A DNA stretch of 64,000 nucleotides, taken from assembly GCF_965363235.1 (NCBI RefSeq), contig NC_134843.1, forward strand, positions 49,533,535 to 49,597,534. The letters are read 5' to 3'. A program made the position numbers and the translations under genes. Shown in pieces: positions 1 to 10,407 of this stretch; position 1 is the stretch's first letter; each line of letters begins with the position of its first letter. The notes below the pieces were generated by a model. That model made no database searches. It was not told where the DNA came from and was given only the letters and a program-made list of their open reading frames with translations. This stretch comes from Mytilus galloprovincialis. Lineage: Eukaryota > Mollusca > Bivalvia > Mytilida > Mytilidae.

Positions 1-2117
1 ATGAAATGACCCTATTAGCGTGCATTTACCCGTTCCAGCGCTCGGTTATTACCCTGTTACCTATTCGTTACCTATTCACTTATAATACGTTTGTTGTACG
101 TTGCACCTTTTAGAAAAGGCTTTTCAATTGTGTCCATGTCTCTGGTGGTAACAATGTGTTCTAAGAGATGAAATGACCCTATAAGGGCATATGTACCCGT
201 TCCAGCGCTCGGTTAATACCCTGTTACCTATTCGTTACCTATTCACTTATAATACGTTTGTTGTACGTTGCACCTTTTAGAAAAGGATTTTCAATTGTGT
301 CCATGTCTCTGATGGTAACAATGTGTTCTTAGAGATTAAATGACGCTATTAGCGCGTATGTACCCGTTCCAGCGCTCGGTTATTACCCTGTTACCTATTC
401 GTTACCTGTTCACTTATAATACGTTTGTTGTACGTTGCACCTTTTAGAAAAGGCTTTTCAATTGTGTCCATGTCTCTGGTGGTAACAATGTGTTCAAAGA
501 GATGAAATGACCCTATTAGCGCATATGTACCCGTTCCAGCGCTCGGTTAATACCCTGTTACCTATTCGTTACCTATTCGTTACTTATTCGCTTTAAATAC
601 GTTTGTTGTACGTTGCACCTTTTAGAAACGGATTTTCACTTGTGTTCATGTCTCTGGTGGTAACAATGTGTAATAAGAGATGAAATGACCCTATTTGCGT
701 GCATGTACCCGTTCCAGCGCTCGGTTATTACCCTGTTACCTATTCGTTACCTATTCACTTATAATACGTTTGTTGTACGTTGCACCTTTTAGAAAAGGAT
801 TTTCAATTGTGTCCATGTCTCTGGTGGTAACAATGTGTTCTTAGAGATGAAATGACACTATTAGCGCACATGTACCCATTCCAGCGCTCGGTTAATACCC
901 TGTTACCTATTCGTTACCTATTCGTTACCTATTCGATACCTATTCACTTATAATACGTTTGTTGTACGTTGCACCTTTTAGAAAAGGATTTTCAATTGTG
1001 TCCATGTCTCTGGTGGTAACAATGTGTTCTTAGAGATGAAATGACACTATTAGCGCGCATGTACCCGTTCCAGCGCTCGGTTAATACCCTGTTACCTATT
1101 CGTTACCTATTCGTTACCTATTCTCTTATAATACGTTTGTTGTACGTTGCACCTTTTAGAAAAGGATTTTCAATTGTGTCCATGTCTCTGGTGGTAACAA
1201 TGTGTTCTTAGAGATGAAATGACACTATTAGCGCGCATATACCCGTTCCAGCGCTCGGTTAATACCCTGTTACCTATTCGTTACCTATTCGTTACTTATT
1301 CGGTTTATATACGTTTGTTGTACGTTGCACTTTTTAGAAAAGGATTTTTACTTGTGTTCATGTCTCTGGTGGTAACAATGTGTTCTTAGAGATGAAACGA
1401 CCCTATTAGCGCGCATGTACCCGTTCCAGCGCTCAGTTAATACCCTGTTACCTATTCTTTACCTATTCGTTACTTATTCGCTTATAATACGTTTGTTGTA
1501 CGTTGCACCTTTTAGAAAAAGATTTTCATTTGTGTTCATGTCTCTGGTGGTAACAATGTGTTCGTAGAGGCAGCACTCGCACCCGAAAAGTGGAAAGGGG
1601 TAAATATAAGTTGCAAAACTTGTTTCCCAATCCACTATAAATAAATATATTTAAATTAAAAAATAAAACGTGTGTTATGCGTTTGCTCTTGAAAAAAAGA
1701 AATATGTTTGTGTCTTTGGTGGTAACTGTCGGTTTTTAGAGGTGAAATAACCCTAATAGAACATATGTACCCGTTTCAGCGCTCGACTGATAACCTGTAA
1801 CTTATTTGTTCCTTATTCGCTTTAAATACGCATGGAATACGTTGCACCTTGAAATAAATCGATTATCGATTGCTTTCACGTCTCTGGTGGTAATTATGTG
1901 TTCTGTGATCTGAGTTGAAAAAACTCTATTAGCGCATATGTACCCATTTCACCGCTCAGTGATACCCTGTTACTTATTCGTTCCTTATTCGCTTTTAAAA
2001 CGTGTGTAATGCGTTGCACTTTAAAAAGAAATATTTTTGTGTCTCTGGTGGTAACTGTCGGTTCTTAGAGGAGAAATAACCTTAATCGAACATATGTACC
2101 CGTTTCAGCGCTCGACT
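1..2117 (-). repeat. Satellite array, left arm (reverse orientation)
   Basis: About twelve tandem monomers of roughly 165-190 bp. Each holds a 'cgttccagcgctcggtta' block, a run of 'cctattcgtta' words, a 'gttgtacgttgcacctttta' block and a 'ctctggtggtaacaatgtg' block. Length varies mostly through the number of 'ttacctattcg' words. Monomers from 1 to about 1565 are close to one another. Those from about 1670 to 2117 are clearly more diverged, and about 100 bp of unrelated AT-rich sequence lies at 1567-1670. All are reverse-complement to the array that begins near 2130. I see no believable gene: open frames here are by-products of the repeat. Confidence 0.95.
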
Positions 2118-5100
2118 ACTTGAAATAAGAAGTAACAAATAGGTAACAAGGTATAAGCCGAACGCTGGAACGGGTACATACGCGCTAAAAGGGTTATTTC
2201 ATCTCTAAGAACACATTGTTACCACCAGAGACATGAACACAAATGAAAATCTTTTTCTAAAAGGTGCAACGTACAACAAACGTATTATAAGCAAATAAGT
2301 AACGAATAGGTAACGAATAGGTAATAGGGTATCAACCGAGCGCTGGAACGGGTACATGCGCGCTAACAGTGTCATTTCATCTCTAAGAACACATTGTTAC
2401 CACCAGAGACATGGACACAATTGAAAATCCTTTTCTAAAAGGTGCAACGTACAACAAACGTATTATAAGTGAATAGGTAACGAATAGGTAACAGGGTATT
2501 AACCGAGCGCTGGAACGGGTACATATGCGCTAATAGGGTCATTTCATCTCTTAGAACACATTGTTACCACCAGAGACATGGACACAATTGAAAATCCTTT
2601 TCTAAAAGGTGCAACGTACAACAAACGTATTATAAGTGAATAGGTAACGAATAGGTAACAGGGTAATAACCGAGCGCTGGAACGGGTAAATGCACGCTAA
2701 TAGGGTCATTTCATCTCTAATTACACATTGTTACCACCAGAGACATGAACACAAGTGAAAATCCTTTTCTCAAAGGTGCAACGTACAACAAACATATTTA
2801 AAGCGAATAAGTAACGAATAAATAACGAATAGGTAACAGGGTATTAACCGAGCGCTGGAACGGGTACATGCACTCTAATAGGGTCATTTCGTCTCTAAGA
2901 ACACATTGTTACCACCAGAGACATGAACACAATTAAAAAACAATTTATTTCAAGGTGTAACGTATACTTACCCCGCGCATTAAAAGCGAATAAGGAACGA
3001 ATAAGTAACAGGGTATTATCCGAGCGCTGGAACGGGTACATGCACGCTAATAGGGTCATTTCATCTCTAATTACACATTGTTACCTCCAGAGACATGAAC
3101 ACAAGTGGAAATCCTTTTCTAAAAGGTGCAACGTACAACAAATGTATTATAAGTGAATAGGTAACGAATAGGTAACAGGGTATTAACCGAGCGCTGGAAC
3201 GGGTACATGCGCGCTAATAGTGTCATTTCATCTCTAAAACACATTGTTACCACCAGAGACATGAACACAATTGAAAATCCTTTTCCAAAAGGTGCAACGT
3301 ACAACAAACGTATTATAAATGAATAGGTAACGAATAGGTAACGAATAGGTAACAGGGTATTAACCGAGCGGTGGAACGGGTACATGCACGCTAATAGGGT
3401 CATTTCATCTCTCATTACACATTGTTACCTCCAGAGACATGAACACAAGTGGAAATCCTTTTCTAAAAGGTGCAACGTACAACAAATGTATTATAAGTGA
3501 ATAGGTAACGAATAGGTAACAGGGTATTAACCGAGCGCTGGAACGGGTACATGCGCGCTAATAGTGTCATTTCATCTCTAAAAACACATTGTTACCACCA
3601 GAGATATGAACACAAGTAAAAATCCTTTTCTAAAAAGTGCAACGTACAACAAACGTTTATAAAGCGAATAAGTAACGAATAGGCAACGAATAGGTAACAG
3701 GGTATTAACCGAGCGCTGGAACGGGTACATATGCGCTAATAGGGTCATTTCATCTCTAAGAACACATTGTTACCACCAGAGACATGAACACAATTAAAAA
3801 ACGATTTATTTCAAGGTGCAACGTATACTTACCCCGCGCATTAAAAGCGAATAAGGAACGAATAAGTAACAAGGTATTATCCGAGCGCTGGAACGGGTAC
3901 ATCCACGCTAATAGGGTCATTTCATCTTTAAGAACACATTGTTACCACCAGAGACATGAACACAAGTAAAAATCGTTTTCTAAAAAGTGCAACGTACAAC
4001 AAACGTATATAAAGCGAATAAGTAACGAATAGGTAACGAATAGGTAACAGGGTATTAACCGAGCGCTGGAACGGGTACATGCTCGCTAATAGTGTCATTT
4101 CATCTCTAATTACACATTGTTACCACCAGAGACATGAACACAAGTGAAAATCCTTTTCTAAAAAGTGCAACGTACAACAAATGTATAATAAGTGAATAGG
4201 TAACGAATAGGTAACAGGGTATTAACCGAGCGCTAGAACGGGTACATGCATGCTAATAGGGTCATTTCATCTCTAATTACACATTGTTACCACCAGAGAC
4301 ATGAACACAAGTGAAAATCCTTTTCTCAAAGGTGCAACGTACAACAAACGTATTATAAGTGAATAGGTAACGTATAGGTAACGAATAGGTAACAGGGTAT
4401 TAACCGAGCGCTGGAACGGGTACATGCGCTCTAATAGGGTCATTTCTTCTCTAAGAACACATTGTTACCACCAGAGACATGAACACAATTAAAAAACGAT
4501 TTATTTCAAGGTGCACCGTATACCCCGCGCATTAAAAGCGAATAGGTAACGAATAGGTAACAGGGTATTAAACGAGCGCTGGAACGGGTACATGCGCGCT
4601 AATAGGGTTATTTCATCTCTAAGAACACATTCCTACCACCAGAGACCTGAACACAATTAAAAAACGATTTATTTCAAGGTGCACCGTATACCCCGCGCAT
4701 TAAAAGCGAATAAGTAACGAATAGGTAACAGGTTATTTACCGAGCGCTGGAACGGGTACATGCGCTCTAATGGGGTCATTTCATCTTTAAGAACATATTG
4801 TTACCGTCTGAGACCTGGACATAATTGAAAATCCTTTTCTAACAGGTGCAACGTATAAATAAATGTATTATAAGCGAATAGGTAACGAATAGGTAACGAA
4901 TAGGTAACAGGGTATTAACCGAGCGCTGGAACGGGTACATGCGCGCTAATAGGGTCATTTCATCTCTAAGAACACATTGTTACCACCAGAGACATGGACA
5001 CAATTGAAAATCCTTTTCTAAAAGCTGCAACGTACATCAAACGTATTATAAGTGAATAGGTAACGAATAGGTAACGAATAGGTAACAGGGTATTAACCGA

Positions 5101-7526
5101 GCGCTGGAAAGGTACATGCATACTAATAGGGTCATTTCATCTCTAATTACACATTGTTACCACCAGAGACATGAACACAAGTAAAAATCCTTTTCTAAAA
5201 GGTGCAACGTATAACAAACGTATTATAAGTGAATAGGTAACGAATAGGTAACAGGGTATTAACCGAGCGCTGGAACGGGTACATGCGCGCTAATAGGGTA
5301 ATTTCATCTCTAAGAACACATTCTTACCACCAGAGACCTGAACACAATTAAAAAACGATTTATTTCAAGGTGCAGCGTATACCCCCCGCATTAAAAGCGA
5401 ATAGGTAACGAATAGGTAACAGGTTATTTACCGAGCGCTGGAACGGGTACATGCGCTCTAATGGGGTCATTTCATCTCTAAGAACACATTGTTACCGTCT
5501 GAGACCTGGACATAATTGAAAATCCTTTTCTAACAGGTGCAACGTATAAAAAAATGTATTATAAGCGAATAGGTAACGAATAGGTAACAGGGTATTAACC
5601 GAGCGCTGGAACGGGTACATGCACGCTAATAGGGTAATTTCATCTCTAAGAACACATTCTTACCACCAGAGACCTGAACACAATTAAAAAACTATTTATT
5701 TCAAGGTGCACCGTATACCCCGCGCATTAAAAGCGAATAAGTAACGAATAGGTAACAGGTTATTTACCGAGCGCTGGAACGGGTACATGTGCTCTAATGG
5801 GGTCATTCATCTCTAAGAACACATTGTTACCACCAGACATGAACACAATTAAAACACGATTTATTTCAAGTTGCAGCGTATACCCCGCGCATTAAAAGCG
5901 AATAGGTAACGAATAGGTAACAAGATTATTTACCGAGCACTGGAACGGGTACATGAGCGCTAATAGGGTTATTTCATCTCTAAGAACACATTGTTACCAC
6001 CTGAGACATGGACATAATTGAAAATCCTTTTCTAACAGGTGAAACGTATAAGAAAATGTATTATAAGCGAATAGGTAACGAATAGGTAACAGGGTATTAA
6101 CCGAGCGCTGGAACGGGTACATGTGCGCTAATAGGGTCATTTCATCTCTAAGAACACATTCCTACCACCAGAGACCTGAACACAATTAAAAAACGATTTA
6201 TTTCAAGGTGCACCGTATACCCCGCGCATTAAAAGCGAATAAGTAACGAATATGTAACAGGTTATTTACCGAGCGCTGGAACGGGTACATGCGCTCTAAT
6301 GGGGTCATTTCATCTTTAAGAACATATTGTTACCGTCTGAGACCTGGACATAATTGAAAATCCTTTTCTAACAGGTGCAACGTATAAAAAAATGTATTAT
6401 AAGCGAATAGGTAACGAATAGGTAACAGGGTATTAACCGAGCGCTGGAACGGGTACATGTGCGCTAATAGGGTCATTTCATCTCTAAGAACACATTCCTA
6501 CCACCAGAGACCTGAACACAATTAAAAAACGATTTATTTCAAGGTGCACCGTATACCCCGCGCATTAAAAGCGAATAGGTAACGAATAGGTAACGAATAG
6601 GTAACAGGGTATTAACCGAGCGCTGGAACGGGTACATGCGCGCTAATAGGGTCATTTCATCTCTAAGAACACATTCCTACCACCAGAGACCTGAACACAA
6701 TTAAAAAACGATTTATTTCAAGGTGCACCGTATACCCCGTGCATTAAAAGCGAATAAGTAACGAATAGGTAACAGGTTATTTACCGAGCGCTGGAACGGG
6801 TACATGCGCTCTAATGGGGTCATTTCATCTTTAAGAACATATTGTTACCGTCTGAGACCTGGACATAATTGAAAATCCTTTTCTAACAGGTGCAACGTAT
6901 AAAAAAATGTATTATAAGCGAATAGGTAACGAATAGGTAACGAATAGGTAACAGGGTATTAACCGAGCGCTGGAACGGGTACATGCGCGCTAATAGGGTC
7001 ATTTCATCTCTAAGAACACATTCTTACCACCAGAGGCCTGAACACAATTAAAAAACGATTTATTTCAAGGTACACCGTATACCCCGCGCATTAAAAGCGA
7101 ATAGGTAACGAATAGGTAACAGGTTATTTACCGAGCGCTGGAACGGGTACATGCGCTCTAATGGGGTCATTTCATCTTTAAGAACATATTGTTACCGTCT
7201 GAGACCTGGACATAATTGAAAATCCTTTTCTAACAGGTGCAACGTATAAAAAAATGTACTATAAGCGAATAGGTAACGAATAGGTAACAGGGTATTAACC
7301 GAGCGCTGGAACGGGTACTTGCGCGCTAATAGGGTAATTTCATCTCTAAGAACACATTCTTAGCACCAGAGACCTGAACACAATTAAAAAACGATTTATT
7401 TCAAGGTGCAGCGTATACCCCCCGCATTAAAAGCGAATAGGTAACGAATAGGTAACAGGTTATTTACCGAGCGCTGGAACGGGTACATGCGCTCTAATGG
7501 GGTCATTTCATCTCTAAGAACACATT
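2118..7526 (+). repeat. Satellite array, right arm (forward orientation)
   Basis: The same satellite as at 1-2117 but inverted. From 2130 to about 4480 the monomers are of one type, with 'gacatggacacaattgaaaa' and 'gcaacgtacaacaaacgta'. From about 4480 two further types mix in. One has 'gacctgaacacaattaaaa' followed by 'cgatttatttcaaggtgca' and 'taccccgcgcattaaaagcg'. The other has 'gttaccgtctgagacctgg' and 'ctaacaggtgcaacgtata'. They alternate in blocks that repeat as larger units. The array is cut at 7526 by the retrotransposon and resumes at 14021. Short open frames such as 2923-3156 and 3784-3969 are the same monomer read through and are not genes. Confidence 0.95.
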
Positions 7527-7857
7527 ATCCTCGAGGCCCAAAACATAACAAATAGATAATAAGGTTTTGGCAGTATTTGGCCACAGCTTTATCTTGAATA
7601 AAATATAACATATATGATATATAATATGTATTTAAATTGGCAATCTTGCTCTGAAATATATTTATCAATGTCTGTATTTAATATATATGTAAATTATAAT
7701 GTGGCTACCGCAAATTATGGCAAACCACTAATATAAATATATTTAAGTAATATGTCTGGTACGAGAAGTTGACTGATGAGCCCTGGTAATCAGAGGCTAT
7801 CATTACTGTTCACTGAATATATGAATGTTAAATCCAGCGCAGCGAAATGTGCCAAAT
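7527..7857 (-). repeat. Split direct repeat B2 (outer end of retrotransposon)
   Basis: A 331-bp terminal repeat, identical by eye to 8251-8581 and of the same length. Its outer edge, 'atcctcgaggcccaaaac', abuts the satellite at 7526/7527. It is very AT-rich and has no coding signal. Confidence 0.93.
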
Positions 7858-8043
7858 GTGCTCTGCCAATGTCCACTTTTACATCTACATTGTGTTCACT
7901 AGTTGTCTCCTACTCTCCCATCTCAGTACCATTAGCAGAATTAAGCTGAAATATAAACTTAAAAGCAGTATCTGGTTTCTTACAACCATTCAGAACAAAT
8001 ACACATGTAACACAAAATTAATTTACATTGGGAGGGTGGTGGG
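7858..8043 (-). other. 186-bp unique spacer between A2 and B2
   Basis: Non-repeated sequence inside the right end of the element, between the second A copy and the outer B copy. It has no match elsewhere in the window. A plus-strand open frame (7847-8227) runs across it, but that frame also crosses B2 and A2 and resembles nothing I know. It may carry transcription end signals, though I cannot show it. Confidence 0.7.
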
Positions 8044-8250
8044 TTTTTTAAGAAGATTATTTTCTCGTCCAATTTTCGTCTGCTGCAATCTTGCCGACGT
8101 ATTTCGAAAAGACCAAAGCGAGGTTGCGATCAAACTAATAAACACAAATGTTAAATACCCAACAGTGAACCACCACCTGCCCAAATTAAAATCTTCGAGT
8201 TTGTACCCAATGGATAACGGGCTTTAAAATTGTAGATTTTAAATCCTTTT
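8044..8250 (-). repeat. Split direct repeat A2
   Basis: A 207-bp copy of the A repeat, differing from 13814-14020 at one position that I see ('cagtgaac' against 'cagttaac'). It joins B1 directly at 8250/8251. That junction puts together the two outer ends of the element (the A outer edge '...aaatcctttt' and the B outer edge 'atcctcgagg'), as expected if it copies the junction of a circular intermediate. Confidence 0.92.
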
Positions 8251-8581
8251 ATCCTCGAGGCCCAAAACATAACAAATAGATAATAAGGTTTTGGCAGTAT
8301 TTGGCCACAGCTTTATCTTGAATAAAATATAACATATATGATATATAATATGTATTTAAATTGGCAATCTTGCTCTGAAATATATTTATCAATGTCTGTA
8401 TTTAATATATATGTAAATTATAATGTGGCTACCGCAAATTATGGCAAACCACTAATATAAATATATTTAAGTAATATGTCTGGTACGAGAAGTTGACTGA
8501 TGAGCCCTGGTAATCAGAGGCTATCATTACTGTTCACTGAATATATGAATGTTAAATCCAGCGCAGCGAAATGTGCCAAAT
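8251..8581 (-). repeat. Split direct repeat B1
   Basis: A 331-bp copy of the B repeat, lying just downstream of the hydrolase frame in the element's orientation. It is flanked by A2 on one side and on the other by an imperfect stem-loop (8581-8623). Confidence 0.92.
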
Positions 8582-8718
8582 TGTCCGATAAGATCAGGGT
8601 AACAACTTGATCTGATTGGACAACCGCCACTGAAAAGAGGGGGTGTAGCTGCGCGAAGCTGTGCCAAATACAATTTAATATATTAACTTTCAAGTTACTT
8701 CCTAGTAACTTACTTGAA
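8581..8718 (-). other. Two inverted repeats beside B1
   Basis: The arms 8581-8596 and 8608-8623 pair with two mismatches around an 11-nt loop. A second pair at about 8689-8718 ('ttcaagt' against 'acttgaa', with inner pairing) follows. Both lie between the hydrolase stop codon and repeat B1, so they would fall in the 3' untranslated part of the element's RNA. They could be a recombinase-binding site, an RNA packaging or priming structure, or a termination signal. Confidence 0.5.
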
Positions 8719-8753
8719 ACGTCAGATATGAAATGTTAACATAACAGTTGTAT

Positions 8754-9386
8754 CTATTTACAGTCGGGGAAGGTTAAATTAATGCCAAGATTCCTGATGA
8801 TCATTTCTAATCCTCCCTGGAGGGTATTCAAAAAAATGTTATTTCCCAAAGACGTCAAATGCACTCCATCTTTCATTAAGAATAATTCATTAGCCTTTAT
8901 ATCAGGGTAACGGAGGTAACAACCATCTGTTTTGGTTAAAAATGATGCTATAGAGGTATTAACCCTCATTCTACATTTTTCCATGGCATTAATATTGTCA
9001 GAGTAACGCCAACTTGATCTCGGAATAATTTGAGACCAGACAAAAACTGTGTCCAACATCAGTTGACGCATCCAACTGAACTGTTTCCTTATTAGTTCAC
9101 AAAGAGTTTTTGAACTTTTTTCCCCTATATCATTGCCTCCAATATGTAAAACTAATATAGTTGGCGGATCTTCATATTTTAACATGGTTCTTATTTGTTG
9201 TTTCATGTCCAGCACTTTACCTCCACATTTTCCCTGCCACCAAATATTTACTCCCATCCTCTGCAGCCCCAAGTTTACCCCTCCCGGTCTTCTTCTGGCT
9301 TCCCCAAAGGCATGCTTAATAATCGAGGATCCAACGATCCAAACTGTAGCATGTCCTGCAATTCTTAGAAAGCAATTATTACTTGC
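8754..9386 (-). CDS. SGNH-type hydrolase domain of the Ngaro element
   Basis: An open frame of about 210 codons encoding a compact SGNH/GDSL-like esterase domain. The catalytic blocks are readable. Block I is IVGSS at 9324-9341 (the nucleophile serine in a GSS variant of GDS). Block III is HIGGND (Gly-x-Asn-Asp). Block V is DGVHLTSLGN (Asp-x-x-His). Hydrolases of this family are known from vertebrate and invertebrate Ngaro elements, and their role in the cycle is unclear. No ATG precedes block I: upstream the frame stays open only to a TAA at 9387-9389, and the first ATG (about 9257) lies after the nucleophile. A 3' splice-like sequence (ttgctttctaagaattgcag, ending at 9356) sits just before the domain, so it may be reached by splicing. 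How translation starts is unresolved. Confidence 0.75.
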   Translation of the reverse strand, partial: ASNNCFLRIAGHATVWIVGSSIIKHAFGEARRRPGGVNLGLQRMGVNIWWQGKCGGKVLDMKQQIRTMLKYEDPPTILVLHIGGNDIGEKSSKTLCELIRKQFSWMRQLMLDTVFVWSQIIPRSSWRYSDNINAMEKCRMRVNTSIASFLTKTDGCYLRYPDIKANELFLMKDGVHLTSLGNNIFLNTLQGGLEMIIRNLGINLTFPDCK

Positions 9387-9522
9387 TTATATTGATGCAG
9401 GACATACCATTTATTTACATAATACAATATTATTTAAATGCCAGCTCAAGACTGCATTACAAAATAAGCAAATATAGAAACATATTTACACAAATAAATG
9501 TACATATATGATGTTCAGGCAT

Positions 9523-10407
9523 TTAAATCCTAATGTAACGCAAAAAGGCCTGTGACTTCCAACGTCCCATTTCTTTAATTTGTTCATCAGAAATACCTTC
9601 TAATGCACATGTAGTTGCCATGCCAATTCTAAAGGAATGGGACTTAAATCCATTGTTTTCTATACCAATTACTGACAGAGACCTTTTTAATAATGCTGAA
9701 AACTGGTATCTTGTAAGGGGGGATCCATCAAAATGACAAAATAAAGGTCCCAGATAAGGTGGGCGAACTTTAATAAAATTAGCCATTATTTGTACTGGAC
9801 ATACATTTTTGTTTTTCTGCTTAGAAATAACGATTGTTGTTCCAGAACCAAACTGATCAGTTTTAGATGACGTCAATAAAACCTCTAATCTTGCATCACA
9901 AAGCTTTATATTTTCAAATTTTACAGTATGCATCTGCTTATTTTTACAATCAACTGTTATTTCACCTACTCTCATAAAACCATGAAAGGCTAGCGAAAAT
10001 GAAGCCATAAACAGTTTTGTCTCATACCCGTTTTTGCAAATCACCGCCAGTGACCTCAATAATTTTTCCAATATATCTCTCGTTATGGGTAATCTAGTGT
10101 CCTTTTGATTTGGGCCCCCCAACCTTTTTATTCCTTCAATCAATTTTCTGACAACAAATTTCTGTGTATTGTCTTCTAAATTGTTGATTTTATTAAAGTA
10201 ACTTAAGCCTGAAATATAGCCAGATACTGTTGAGTGGGACAATTTCTTTCTAAACATATAAACAATGAATGATGTCAAGTCATCAAGCGAAATAGGCCAG
10301 ACATCAGAAAAACCATGATTTTCTCTGAATTTAACAAATATGTCCATGCTATGCAAATATGCTTTCTGTGTACTGGGTGCTAATGAATTTATAAGTAAAT
10401 GATTCAT
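9523..10407 (-). CDS. Tyrosine recombinase (integrase) of the Ngaro element
   Basis: A 294-residue protein that integrates the circular DNA copy by site-specific-like recombination, replacing the DDE integrase of other LTR elements. An N-terminal SAM-like DNA-binding part covers about residues 1-105. The catalytic domain holds the full set: Arg146 (FMRVGEI), Lys182 (SSKTDQ), His257 and Arg260 (SHSFRIG), Trp283 (GRWKS) and nucleophile Tyr291 (LRYIR). The protein ends three residues after Tyr291. Its ATG overlaps the stop codon of the RT frame in an ATGA (10404-10407), so termination-reinitiation on one RNA is plausible. The start is a true ATG and the length is normal for the family. The enzyme appears intact. 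Confidence 0.93.
   Translation of the reverse strand: MNHLLINSLAPSTQKAYLHSMDIFVKFRENHGFSDVWPISLDDLTSFIVYMFRKKLSHSTVSGYISGLSYFNKINNLEDNTQKFVVRKLIEGIKRLGGPNQKDTRLPITRDILEKLLRSLAVICKNGYETKLFMASFSLAFHGFMRVGEITVDCKNKQMHTVKFENIKLCDARLEVLLTSSKTDQFGSGTTIVISKQKNKNVCPVQIMANFIKVRPPYLGPLFCHFDGSPLTRYQFSALLKRSLSVIGIENNGFKSHSFRIGMATTCALEGISDEQIKEMGRWKSQAFLRYIRI

Noticed and set aside
2923-3969. Open frames in the satellite (2923-3156, 3119-3415, 3784-3969)
   Set aside because: They are the same monomer read through. They change with every indel in the repeat.
7768-7800. A second hammerhead core ('ctgatgagccctgg') in repeat B, also at 8495
   Set aside because: No GAAA or partner strand for stem II follows within a usable distance.
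7847-8227. Plus-strand frame of 126 codons inside the retrotransposon end
   Set aside because: It crosses B2, the spacer and A2 on the strand opposite to all the element's genes and resembles no protein family.
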